Positions 10,568-19,465 of a DNA stretch of 64,000 bases are shown here, piece by piece. The DNA is from Actinomycetota bacterium. Lineage in GTDB: Bacteria > Actinomycetota > Actinomycetes > S36-B12 > CAIYMF01. The stretch is from contig CANGPO010000004.1 of assembly GCA_947455705.1 (NCBI GenBank), positions 1-64,000 on the forward strand, in the 5' to 3' direction. The notes under the pieces were generated by a model. The model saw only the letters and a program-made list of their open reading frames with translations, did not search any database and was not told the DNA's origin. Each line of letters opens with the position of its first letter. Position 1 is the first letter of the stretch. The position numbers were made by a program, and so were the translations under genes.

Positions 10568-12247
10568 TTACGCACGAATCGGACGAGTTTCGTCCCATAC
10601 CGGCTCCGGAACCTCACGAACCGTTCCATCAGCAGAAAAGACCACGAACCGGTCGAATCCCTTGGCGAACCAGCGATCGTGGGTCACGGCCAATACAGTC
10701 CCCTCAAAGGCCTCTAGGCCCTCCTCCAAGGCCTCGGCACTGGCCAAGTCGAGGTTATCCGTCGGCTCGTCAAGCAGCAGCAGGGTCGCACCTGAGAGCT
10801 CTAGCAGCAAGATCTGGAATCTGGCCTGCTGCCCGCCAGAGAGGGTTTCGAAGGTTTGATCTCCCGCGTACGCCAACTCGTACCGATCAAGTTTGCGGGC
10901 AGCCTGCTCACGTCCCATTCCGTCGCGGTGATCATCACCTCTGTGCAGGATTTCCAGCAGCGTTCGTCCCATGAGTTCGGGGTGATCATGGGTCTGGGCA
11001 AACCAGCCCGGACGTACGCGAGCGCCGAGGCGCACAACTCCGGAGTGCTCGACGGGCCGGATCTCGACGTCACCAATCGGCCGATGCTCGATATCCGGAT
11101 CTGATCCACCGGCAGCGAGCAGGCGCAGGAAGTGTGATTTTCCAGAGCCATTGGCACCGAGCACAGCGACACGTTCGCCGAACCACACCTCGAGATCAAA
11201 GGGCTTCATCAAGCCGGTCAGTTCGAGACCTTCACAGACCACCGCCCGCTTACCCGTGCGGCCACCGGTTAAGCGCATCCGAACGGTTTGATCGCGGGCG
11301 ATTTCCTGTGGCGGACCAATCTCTTCAAACTTCGCCAGGCGCGTCTTAGCCGCTTGATATCGGCTTGCGAGACCGTCGTTGTAGGCAGCCTTGTTCTTGT
11401 ACATCAGGACCAGGGCTTTGAGTTTTACATGCTCTTCATCCCAGCGACGACGCAGTTCTTCAAGGCGAGCGAATCGATCGGCGCGTGCCTGGTGATACGT
11501 GGCGAAGCTACCCGCATGCGTCCACGATGTGTTTCCAGCCGCACCAAGCTCGATAGTGACGACGTGAGTTGCCGTGCGCGACAACAACTCTCGGTCGTGC
11601 GATACGAACAGAACTGTCTTTGGTGATTCGGCCAGCCGTTGCTCAAGCCATTCCTTACCCGGTACGTCGAGATAGTTATCAGGCTCGTCGAGAAGTAAAA
11701 CTTCGTCTGTGCCACGAAGAAGTGCTTCGAGGGCGAGACGCTTTTGCTCACCTCCGGACAGAGTCCGAGTCTCGCGATATTGCGCGCGGTCAAAGGGAAT
11801 TCCGAGTGCCGCGACCGTGCAGGTATCCCACAGCACTTCCGCGTCGTAACCACCCGCATCCGCCCAATCAGAAAGTGCATGTGCGTACGCCATCTGCGTC
11901 GGCTCATCTTCACTTTCCATCATGCGTAACTCCGCCGCGTCGAGAGCGGCCGCGGCTTTGGTGATTCGCGGAGGCGATACCGAGAGCAGCAAATCGCGAA
12001 CGGTCGATTCGTCGCGCACCTGGCCGATGAACTGACGCATCACTCCAAGGCCACCCGAGCGCGTGATCGCACCTTCTTGGGCGTCAAGGTCACCGGAGAC
12101 GATCCGGATGAGCGTGGTCTTACCGGCACCATTGGCTCCCACGAGGGCAACTTTGGCGCCCTCACCTACACGAAATGAGACCTCGTCAAGGAGCACTCGC
12201 CCATCGGGCAGTGCATGAGTGACTTTGGCTACGTCGATATGACCCAC
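10568..12247 (-). CDS. ABC-F family ATP-binding cassette protein (two ABC domains, no TM domain)
   Basis: Two Walker A (GANGAGKTT, GANGSGKSH), two signature motifs (LSGGEQKRL, LSGGQQARF), two Walker B (LLLDEPDNYLD, LLLDEPTDNLD). ORF is open to 12364; GTG at 12247 (VGHIDVAKVTHALPDG) chosen as likely start. Confidence 0.92.
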   Translation of the reverse strand: MGHIDVAKVTHALPDGRVLLDEVSFRVGEGAKVALVGANGAGKTTLIRIVSGDLDAQEGAITRSGGLGVMRQFIGQVRDESTVRDLLLSVSPPRITKAAAALDAAELRMMESEDEPTQMAYAHALSDWADAGGYDAEVLWDTCTVAALGIPFDRAQYRETRTLSGGEQKRLALEALLRGTDEVLLLDEPDNYLDVPGKEWLEQRLAESPKTVLFVSHDRELLSRTATHVVTIELGAAGNTSWTHAGSFATYHQARADRFARLEELRRRWDEEHVKLKALVLMYKNKAAYNDGLASRYQAAKTRLAKFEEIGPPQEIARDQTVRMRLTGGRTGKRAVVCEGLELTGLMKPFDLEVWFGERVAVLGANGSGKSHFLRLLAAGGSDPDIEHRPIGDVEIRPVEHSGVVRLGARVRPGWFAQTHDHPELMGRTLLEILHRGDDHRDGMGREQAARKLDRYELAYAGDQTFETLSGGQQARFQILLLELSGATLLLLDEPTDNLDLASAEALEEGLEAFEGTVLAVTHDRWFAKGFDRFVVFSADGTVREVPEPVWDETRPIRA

Positions 12248-12431
12248 ACGGTCATTGTGTCCGATCGCGACCAACCGGGTCGAATCACTTTCAGTGCGGA
12301 TCGCAGCGATGCAACGATCACTCGCGGCAGGACTGTGGACGAGCACCACGAGCTGTCGCACCACCTGTGCACCATGAGCACAGTAATGGTTTCAGCCGAG
12401 CCAGGAGCGTGCGAGATAAAGATGACGGAAA

Positions 12432-12611
12432 ATGACAGTTAACCACGCAGGCGACGACGTGGACAGCGGTGACGTCGTACGACAGATGCGCGATGCGGAC
12501 CAAGTTGCGGCCGCACTGTCGGAGTCCGAGCAGGCGGCGGACATCGCAGATGAAGCCGACGAGCCACAGCGCACCGCAGCGGTACTAGCCGCACTTGGCC
12601 TGTCCACGTGA
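12432..12611 (+). CDS. Small acidic protein, possible antitoxin-like partner of the downstream PIN ORF
   Basis: Manual translation: MTVNHAGDDVDSGDVVRQMRDADQVAAALSESEQAADIADEADEPQRTAAVLAALGLST*; stop overlaps GTG start of next ORF (GTGA). Confidence 0.45.
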   Translation: MTVNHAGDDVDSGDVVRQMRDADQVAAALSESEQAADIADEADEPQRTAAVLAALGLST

Positions 12612-12802
12612 CGACGTTTGCCTTGGATTCCTCGGCGGTGCTGGCGTGGATTCTGCAAGAGCGCGGGCGCTGGAAATCGGTGGGAGATGCACTGATTTTG
12701 GCCGTCACCGAACGTCTCGGCGTGCAGATCCTGACGAAGGACCGGTATTGGACGCAGTTTGCAGCCAACGGCCACACTCGGGTCGACATTGTTCAGATCT
12801 GA
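12608..12802 (+). pseudogene. Internally deleted VapC-like PIN-domain ORF (64 aa)
   Basis: N-terminal PIN motif MTTFALDSSAVLAWILQERG joined directly to C-terminal PIN segment GDALILAVTERLGVQILTKDRYWTQFA; typical PIN toxins are about 125-140 aa. Confidence 0.55.
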
Positions 12803-12853
12803 GCGACCTTGGTGACGACATGTCCGCGATTCTGCTGCTAAGCCAGAGCGTGA

Positions 12854-13636
12854 CTAATCATCCAGCAGGTTCAACTCGTCGTTACCTCGGAAGCGTTTGG
12901 CGCGCTCTGCTTGGGCTGCAAGATCGTGGTCCGGCGGATATTCAACGTGCTCAAGGCATAGGCCAATCGGTGCAACCACGTGCACGTCGGCGATGCGCTT
13001 GCCAGCGGCCAGCAATTGCGCAGGCCAATCACTATCTCGACGGCCATCCCCCACTGGTAGCAATGCGCCAACGACCGAACGCACCATCGAGTGGCAAAAC
13101 GCATCAGCACGAATCGTCATCACAGCGAGGTCGGACTCTGGCTCACGCACCCACTCAAGCTGCTTCAACGTGCGAACGCTGCTAGCTCCAACGCGCTGCT
13201 TACAAAAAGCAGTGAAGTCATGCTCACCCAGCAGAGGTAACGCCGCGGCATTCATGGCGTCGATATCGAGCCGCTGACCGGTACGACAGCGATGGTGCAG
13301 GACGTGCAGCCGCACTAGTGGATCAGCACCACCTGGAATATCCGAGACGCGATAGCGATACGTTCGCGCCAACGCAGACCACCGGGCATGGAATCCCGCT
13401 GGCGCCAATCCGATGGCACGAACACGAAGGTCGGATGGCAAAACTTCAGCCAATCGTCGCAGCGGCACCTCGCTGCCACGAGCCACGATGGCGTCCCAGT
13501 CAGCAATGGGGACATCGCAATGCACAACCTGCCCCCGGGCGTGCACCCCGGCGTCGGTCCGGCCGGCTACCGCAACGCGAATCGTCTCAACGGACCTGAA
13601 CGTCACCGCTAGTGCCGACTCCAGTTCGCCCTGCAC
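12854..13636 (-). CDS. truA: tRNA pseudouridine(38-40) synthase TruA (true N-terminus lies upstream of 13636)
   Basis: VAGRTDAGVHARGQVVH catalytic motif, RTYRYRV, FCHSMVRSVVGALLPVG. Conserved AYDGTEFSGWARQPGLRTVQGELE extends in frame to about 13711 but no ATG/GTG/TTG is found there. Confidence 0.93.
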   Translation of the reverse strand: MQGELESALAVTFRSVETIRVAVAGRTDAGVHARGQVVHCDVPIADWDAIVARGSEVPLRRLAEVLPSDLRVRAIGLAPAGFHARWSALARTYRYRVSDIPGGADPLVRLHVLHHRCRTGQRLDIDAMNAAALPLLGEHDFTAFCKQRVGASSVRTLKQLEWVREPESDLAVMTIRADAFCHSMVRSVVGALLPVGDGRRDSDWPAQLLAAGKRIADVHVVAPIGLCLEHVEYPPDHDLAAQAERAKRFRGNDELNLLDD

Positions 13637-13747
13637 CGTCCGAAGCCCCGGCTGGCGAGCCCAGCCGGAAAACTCGGTGCCGTCGTAGGCGACTTCAAGC
13701 TTTAAGCGAATCCACGCCGAATCCAGTGAGCGATCAGGGATATGCGC

Positions 13748-13780
13748 GAGCCCGCCGTCCCCATCGGGGGCGGCGGGCTC
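13748..13780. terminator. GC-rich hairpin between rplQ and truA
   Basis: GAGCCCGCCG / CGGCGGGCTC perfect 10-bp arms plus additional CCCC/GGGG pairing; no U-tract. Confidence 0.55.
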
Positions 13781-13813
13781 GTCACGATCATCTGTCGCGC
13801 TCAGGGCTATGCC

Positions 13814-14521
13814 TTACGCTTCGTCAGCTGCCTCAGTAGCTGCCTCTTCGACTGCATGTGCAGCCTCGTCAGCAGCTTCTTCTGCGGCGGCCTCGGCAGC
13901 CTTGGCTTCGGCCTTGACCTCATGCTCAACCTTGGCCTCGTCGACCAACTGCTCAACCTCGGCAGCGGCTTCCTCAACCTCGGCCTTGGCGGCCTTGGCC
14001 TCGTGCTCGACGAATTCCTTGGCATCCTCGACGATTTCGCCGGGGGTAGCCGTGCCCTCTGCATCGTGAAGGGCGGCAGCTGCCAACGCCTTCTCTTCAG
14101 CAGCCTTCTTCTCCTTGGCTGCGCGCTTTGCCGCGGCGGTGGCCTCGGCCACAACTGCCTCGGTCATCGGCTCAACCAATTCGATGACGGCCATGGGGGC
14201 TGCGTCGCCCTTGCGTGGACCAATCTTGGTGATGCGGGTGTAACCACCGGGACGGGTGGCGTAACGCGGACCAATGTCGGTGAACAGTTCGTGCACAACA
14301 TTCTTGTCGCGAATCACGGCGAGCACGCGACGACGAGCGTGCAGATCGCCGCGCTTGGCGAGGGTGATCATGCGCTCGGCAAGCGGACGTACGCGCTTGG
14401 CCTTGGCCTCAGTGGTGGTGATCTTGCCGTGCTCGAAAAGTGCAGTGGCAAGGTTCGCGAGGATCAAACGCTCGTGAGCCGGACCGCCGCCGAGACGGGG
14501 ACCCTTGGTAGGGGTAGGCAT
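13814..14521 (-). CDS. rplQ: 50S ribosomal protein L17 with about 117-aa Ala/Glu-rich C-terminal extension
   Basis: [64 protein letters not shown]. Confidence 0.96.
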   Translation of the reverse strand: MPTPTKGPRLGGGPAHERLILANLATALFEHGKITTTEAKAKRVRPLAERMITLAKRGDLHARRRVLAVIRDKNVVHELFTDIGPRYATRPGGYTRITKIGPRKGDAAPMAVIELVEPMTEAVVAEATAAAKRAAKEKKAAEEKALAAAALHDAEGTATPGEIVEDAKEFVEHEAKAAKAEVEEAAAEVEQLVDEAKVEHEVKAEAKAAEAAAEEAADEAAHAVEEAATEAADEA

Positions 14522-14561
14522 GTCAGTTCTCCTGGTTTACGGATGCCGGTGATGAACAGCT

Positions 14562-15590
14562 CTAGAGCTGCTCGTCCTCGGCAAATCCCTGGTCGTCGTC
14601 ATCGTCGTCGTCATCGTCGTAGAACGAAACAACGCTGGTCGGGTCGAATCCGGGCGGGCTGTCCTTGAGCGCAAGACCGAGGGTTACGAGCTTGGCCTTG
14701 ACCTCATCGATGGACTTCGAGCCGAAGTTACGGATGTCGAGCAGATCTGCCTCACTGCGACCGATCAACTCACCAACCGTGTGGATGCCTTCACGCTTAA
14801 GGCAGTTGTAGGAACGCACGGTCAGATCAAGTGATTCGATCGGCGTCGACAACTGCTCGGCAACGAATGCATCAGCCGGTGACGGACCGATGTCGATACC
14901 TTCTGCGTCAAAGTTCAATTCGCGAGCAAGACCGAAGAGCTCCACGAGGGTCTTGCCGGCAGATGCGATGGCGTCACGGGGAGCCATTGACTGCTTGGTC
15001 TCAACATCGATCACAAGCCGGTCGAAGTCGGTGCGCTGCTCAACACGAGTGGCCTCAACCTTGTAGGTGACCTTGAGGACCGGTGAGTAGATCGAGTCAA
15101 CTGGAATGCGGCCGATTTCCTGACCTGGCTGCTTGTTCTGGACGGCAGACACATAGCCACGACCACGCTCAACAACGAGCTCGATCTCAAGCTTGCCCTT
15201 GTCGTTCAAGGTGGCGATGTGCAGGCCTGGGTTGTGAACCTCGACACCGGCTGGCGGCGCGATGTCCGCAGCGGTAACGGCACCCGGTCCCTGCTTGCGC
15301 AGGTACATCACAACCGGCTCGTCATGCTCTGACGAGACCACAAGCTGCTTGATGTTCAGGATCAGTTCGGTGACATCTTCCTTCATACCCGGAACTGTGG
15401 TGAATTCGTGAAGTACACCGTCAACGCGAATGCTCGTCACTGCCGCGCCTGGGATGGACGAAAGCAGAGTACGACGTACGGAGTTTCCGAGCGTGTAGCC
15501 GAAGCCTGGCTCGAGCGGCTCCATGATGAAGCGTGAACGGAATTCTGAGACCGGTTCTTCAGTGAGAGTCGGCCGTTGAGCGATCAGCAC
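14562..15590 (-). CDS. rpoA: DNA-directed RNA polymerase subunit alpha
   Basis: [12 protein letters not shown]...[20 protein letters not shown]-type motif, alpha-[23 protein letters not shown]; acidic tail [17 protein letters not shown]. Confidence 0.98.
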   Translation of the reverse strand: MLIAQRPTLTEEPVSEFRSRFIMEPLEPGFGYTLGNSVRRTLLSSIPGAAVTSIRVDGVLHEFTTVPGMKEDVTELILNIKQLVVSSEHDEPVVMYLRKQGPGAVTAADIAPPAGVEVHNPGLHIATLNDKGKLEIELVVERGRGYVSAVQNKQPGQEIGRIPVDSIYSPVLKVTYKVEATRVEQRTDFDRLVIDVETKQSMAPRDAIASAGKTLVELFGLARELNFDAEGIDIGPSPADAFVAEQLSTPIESLDLTVRSYNCLKREGIHTVGELIGRSEADLLDIRNFGSKSIDEVKAKLVTLGLALKDSPPGFDPTSVVSFYDDDDDDDDDQGFAEDEQL

Positions 15591-15672
15591 GTGATTGTCC
15601 TTCCATGGCGCCCACTATTTGACACCTGTGGTTGATAGCTAATACGTCCTTGCAATGCAACTAAGTGCGTGT

Positions 15673-15695
15673 GTGACTGGCGGGCGGCCAGTCAC
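15673..15695. other. Intercistronic hairpin between rpoA and rpsD
   Basis: GTGACTGGC-GGGCG-GCCAGTCAC, perfect 9-bp stem. Confidence 0.45.
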
Positions 15696-15703
15696 GGTCA
15701 GCA

Positions 15704-16330
15704 TTACTTCGAGTAGAGCTCAACGATCAGCTGTTCCTGCACCTGCGTGTCGATAACCGAACGCTCGGGCAAGGAGTGAACCAGAACGCGCATCCGCGAA
15801 GGGATGACCTCGATCCACGCTGGGGCCGGACGCGAGCCAAGCTCGGCGTATGCAACAACGAACGGCGTGAGTTCGCGGCTTGCGGCGCGAACCTCGACGA
15901 TGTCGTTGGGCGATACGCGGTAGGACGGGATGTCCACCTTGTGGCCGTTGACCGTGATGTGGCCGTGGCGCACGAACTGGCGGGCCATGTCACGGCTCTT
16001 TGCAAAGCCGGCACGGTAAACAACGTTGTCGAGGCGAGTCTCGAGGATACGAAGCAGGTTCTCACCAGTCTTGCCCTGCTTGCGCTGGGCCTCTTCGTAG
16101 TAGCCACGGAACTGCTTCTCCAGCACGCCGTAGATGCGCGCGCACTTCTGCTTCTCGCGCTTCTGCAGCAGGTATTCGCTCTCCTTGGTACGCGCGCGAC
16201 CGTGCTGGCCGGGCGGGTACGGGCGGCTCTCAAGCGGGCAGCGAGGTGAATCGCACTTGGAACCCTTAAGGAAAAGCTTGGTCTTCTCACGACGGCAGCG
16301 CTTACAGTCTGCCCCGGTGTAACGGGCCAT
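15704..16330 (-). CDS. rpsD: 30S ribosomal protein S4
   Basis: MARYTGADCKRCRREKTKLFLKG...RLDNVVYRAGFAKSRDMARQFVRHGHITVNG (C+ type). Confidence 0.97.
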   Translation of the reverse strand: MARYTGADCKRCRREKTKLFLKGSKCDSPRCPLESRPYPPGQHGRARTKESEYLLQKREKQKCARIYGVLEKQFRGYYEEAQRKQGKTGENLLRILETRLDNVVYRAGFAKSRDMARQFVRHGHITVNGHKVDIPSYRVSPNDIVEVRAASRELTPFVVAYAELGSRPAPAWIEVIPSRMRVLVHSLPERSVIDTQVQEQLIVELYSK

Positions 16331-16353
16331 GATTCGTGTAACTCTCTCTCAGG

Positions 16354-16761
16354 TCAGACGCGACGGCGCTTGGGTGGGCGGCAGCCGTTGTGCGGGCTCG
16401 GGGTAACGTCCTGAATCGTGCCGACCTCAAGTCCGGCCGCCTGAAGCGAACGGATCGCGGTCTCGCGGCCGGAGCCGGGACCCTTGACGAAGACGTCGAC
16501 CTTCTTCATGCCGTGCTCCATGGCGCGGCGTGCGGCAGCCTCGGCGGCGAGCTGGGCGGCGAAGGGGGTGCTCTTACGAGAACCCTTGAAACCGACCTGA
16601 CCTGAGGACGCCCATGAGATCACAGCACCTGTTGGGTCTGTAATCGAGACGATCGTGTTGTTGAACGTGCTCTTGATGTGCGCGTGGCCGTGAGCCACGT
16701 TCTTCTTCTCCTTGCGGCGCACCTTCTTCGCGCCAGCAGCCGTACGGCTCTTGGGAGGCAT
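16354..16761 (-). CDS. rpsK: 30S ribosomal protein S11
   Basis: [44 protein letters not shown]...[16 protein letters not shown]. Confidence 0.98.
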   Translation of the reverse strand: MPPKSRTAAGAKKVRRKEKKNVAHGHAHIKSTFNNTIVSITDPTGAVISWASSGQVGFKGSRKSTPFAAQLAAEAAARRAMEHGMKKVDVFVKGPGSGRETAIRSLQAAGLEVGTIQDVTPSPHNGCRPPKRRRV

Positions 16762-16833
16762 AAACCATTCCGTTCTAGGTTGAGGTGATCGGTCCTTCGG
16801 TCGCTAGCGGGTGCCAGCAGGACCGTCGGACTA

Positions 16834-17208
16834 CTACTTGGCCTTCTTCTTTCCGGCCACGGTCTTCTTGGGTCCCTTACGGGTACGCGCATTGGTATGC
16901 GTGCGCTGGCCATGGACCGGGAGACCACGACGGTGGCGAATACCCTGGTAGCAGCCAATCTCGACCTTGCGACGGATGTCAGCGGCAACTTCACGGCGGA
17001 GGTCACCTTCGGTCTTGTAGTTACCCTCAAGGAATTCGCGGAGCTGGATCAGCTCTTCATCGGTGAGGTCTTTGACGCGGGTGTCCGGATTGATACCGGT
17101 TGCTGCCAGCGTCTGGGCGGCGCGCGTGCGGCCAACACCAAAAATGTAGGTAAGTGCGATCTCGACGCGCTTATCACGCGGGAGATCTACACCGATAAGA
17201 CGTGCCAT
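16834..17208 (-). CDS. rpsM: 30S ribosomal protein S13
   Basis: [34 protein letters not shown]...[34 protein letters not shown]. Confidence 0.98.
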   Translation of the reverse strand: MARLIGVDLPRDKRVEIALTYIFGVGRTRAAQTLAATGINPDTRVKDLTDEELIQLREFLEGNYKTEGDLRREVAADIRRKVEIGCYQGIRHRRGLPVHGQRTHTNARTRKGPKKTVAGKKKAK

Positions 17209-17413
17209 CGGGTGGTTCTCTCTTTCATTCGTCCGGAGGTTTCCAAGAGCGCTACCGGTCCCACCACCCAGGTGGGTCCCCGGCCTCCGGGCCGGGGGTG
17301 GCGTCCCGCACGCGGCACGTGTGCTGCGCGGGGGTCGGGTATCCGCTCTATCTCAGGTTGTGATCGCTGGATCACAACTGCTGCGGTTACGACATCAGGT
17401 GATGTCGTAACGA

Positions 17414-17527
17414 CTAGCCCTGCCGTTGCTTATGGCGGGGGTTCTCACAAATGACCATGACGCGTCCGTGACGACGAATCACCTTGCACTTGTCGCAGAT
17501 GGGCTTAACGCTTGGATTAACCTTCAT
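17414..17527 (-). CDS. rpmJ: 50S ribosomal protein L36
   Basis: Manual translation: [37 protein letters not shown]; between infA and rpsM; absent from ORF track. Confidence 0.96.
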   Translation of the reverse strand: MKVNPSVKPICDKCKVIRRHGRVMVICENPRHKQRQG

Positions 17528-17611
17528 CGTTCTCTCCACGGGGTCGTGCCAGGCGCGAACGCCCGTGCGTAGTTGGAGACTTTCAACTCTTGTGAGCTGC
17601 TAGCCGAGGAC

Positions 17612-17833
17612 TTACTTGTAGCGGTAAACGATCCGGCCGCGAGTTAGGTCGTAGGGCGAAAGCTCCACAACAACCCGGTCATCAGGAAGGATACGGATGT
17701 AGTGCATCCGCATTTTCCCGCTGATGTGAGCTAGCACTTTGTGCCCGTTATCCAATTCCACCCGGAACATGGCGTTCGGGAGGGACTCGGTGATCGTGCC
17801 CTCTAACTCGATGGCACCGTCTTTTTTGGGCAT
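17612..17833 (-). CDS. infA: Translation initiation factor IF-1
   Basis: [73 protein letters not shown]; start moved inward from ORF-track start. Confidence 0.96.
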   Translation of the reverse strand: MPKKDGAIELEGTITESLPNAMFRVELDNGHKVLAHISGKMRMHYIRILPDDRVVVELSPYDLTRGRIVYRYK

Positions 17834-17891
17834 GTACTCGCTTTTCATCCGTTTCATTGGTCTGGCCATCAAGTTAAGCCGCATGACGATC

Positions 17892-17911
17892 CCGGGTACC
17901 GAAGTACCCGG
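17892..17911 (-). other. Hairpin with C(UUCG)G tetraloop in the map-infA intergenic region
   Basis: Minus strand CCGGGTAC-TTCG-GTACCCGG, perfect 8-bp stem. Confidence 0.5.
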
Positions 17912-18061
17912 CAGTAGGCATGATGGGCCACGGCTCGATGAGCCAACGGCTATCTTAGGCCAGAACTGCGCAGGGGTGTTAATCCAGATTGGCCGGACGT
18001 CAAGGCTGATCCGCCAAAACTTGTAAAACCGCAGGTCAACGCCGTTTCCTGCGTGTCGCAG

Positions 18062-18898
18062 CTAGTTCTTTGATGCCGCTGGACTCGGGATTCCTACCGA
18101 GGCAAAGTACTCGGCGCCCCCGTCTAGAGCGGTAAGCACCCACGGTCCGGCCGCAGTGATCGCGACGGTGTGCTCCCAATGACAGGCTCGACTACCGTCA
18201 ACTGTCACCACAGTCCACTCGTCATCTAGCGTGCGGTTCGCCGCTGAGCCGGCGCACACCATCGGTTCGATGGCCAAGGCCATTCCCTCGACAAGAGTTG
18301 GGGTCTTGCCTTTGACTGCGTAGTTGGGGACGTTCGGCTCCATATGCATCTTCGAGCCGATTCCGTGGCCCACATACTCCTGCACGATGCCGTATGACTG
18401 GCCAGCCGGCGCGGACCTGATGGTGGCCTCCACGGCAGAACCAATATCGTTGAGAACTCCGCCTACTAGGGCCGCTGAAAGTCCAGCCCACATTGAGGCT
18501 TCGGTAACCCTGGAGAGCTCTTCGAGTTCGGGTGAGACCGATCCAACCGGCACAGTGATCGCCGCATCGCCATTCCAGCCGTCAATGATCGCCCCGAAGT
18601 CGATCGAGATCTGGTCACCATCGTTAAGCACCCGATTACCCGGGATGCCATGGACGATCTCGTCATTAACCGATGCACAGATAACAGCCGGATATCCGTA
18701 ATAGCCAAGGAAGGACGACGTAGCCCCGTGGGTTGCAAGGTAGTCGCGCGCGATCGCATCAAGGTGCCCTGTAGTAACCCCTGGGGCGACGGCCTGCCGC
18801 AATGCCTCCAGGGTGCGACCAACAACTAAGCCAGCCGCTCGCATGACCTCGATCTGCGCAGGTGTCTTGATCTCGATTCGATCCTTGCGACGAAACAC
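18062..18898 (-). CDS. map: Type I methionyl aminopeptidase
   Basis: IEIKTPAQIEVMRAAGLVVGRTLEAL, SVNDEIVHGIPGNRVL, GHGIGSKMHMEPNVPNY, EHTVAIT. Confidence 0.96.
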   Translation of the reverse strand: MFRRKDRIEIKTPAQIEVMRAAGLVVGRTLEALRQAVAPGVTTGHLDAIARDYLATHGATSSFLGYYGYPAVICASVNDEIVHGIPGNRVLNDGDQISIDFGAIIDGWNGDAAITVPVGSVSPELEELSRVTEASMWAGLSAALVGGVLNDIGSAVEATIRSAPAGQSYGIVQEYVGHGIGSKMHMEPNVPNYAVKGKTPTLVEGMALAIEPMVCAGSAANRTLDDEWTVVTVDGSRACHWEHTVAITAAGPWVLTALDGGAEYFASVGIPSPAASKN

Positions 18899-18901
18899 GA
18901 G

Positions 18902-19465
18902 TTAGATACCGAGCTCGTCGAGGATTCGACTGGTCACATCTGCCACGGCACCCATGCCGTCAACCTGGGCAAGTAAACCGCGCTGGTTGTAGACGGCTGT
19001 GAGGGGAGCAGTTTGCTCGGTGTAAACCTCAAGGCGTCGACGAATAACGTCCTCGGTGTCGTCGGCACGTCCTTGCTCAACTGCTCGGTTGAGCAAACGT
19101 GCAACAACCTCGTCAAGATCGGCCGTCAACTCAACGACGCGATCCAAACTCGAGCCATGACTTGCCAGCATCGAGTCAAGCTCGTCAACCTGGGCCAAGG
19201 TTCGAGGATAGCCATCGAGCAGGAAGCCATTGGCGGCGTCAGGCTGGGCCAGACGATCGCGCACCATGTCGTTGGTGACCGAATCGGGAACGTACTCCCC
19301 TGCATCCATGTACCGCTTTGCTTCGATACCTAGTGGGGTGCCACCGGCAACGTTCGCACGGAAGATATCTCCCGTCGAAACATGCGGGACCCCTAGACGC
19401 TCCGCGAGAACGACGGCCTGAGTCCCTTTTCCCGCACCTGGCGGGCCCATAAGCAAAATACGCAT
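18902..19465 (-). CDS. adk: Adenylate kinase
   Basis: MRILLMGPPGAGKGTQAVVLAERLGVPHVSTGDIFR ... GFLLDGYPRTLAQ. Confidence 0.97.
   Translation of the reverse strand: MRILLMGPPGAGKGTQAVVLAERLGVPHVSTGDIFRANVAGGTPLGIEAKRYMDAGEYVPDSVTNDMVRDRLAQPDAANGFLLDGYPRTLAQVDELDSMLASHGSSLDRVVELTADLDEVVARLLNRAVEQGRADDTEDVIRRRLEVYTEQTAPLTAVYNQRGLLAQVDGMGAVADVTSRILDELGI

Noticed and set aside
13742-14668. 308-aa plus-strand ORF rich in LGLG/CLF
   Set aside because: Antisense to rplQ tail and rpoA C-terminus; low complexity is a mirror of the Ala/Glu repeat.
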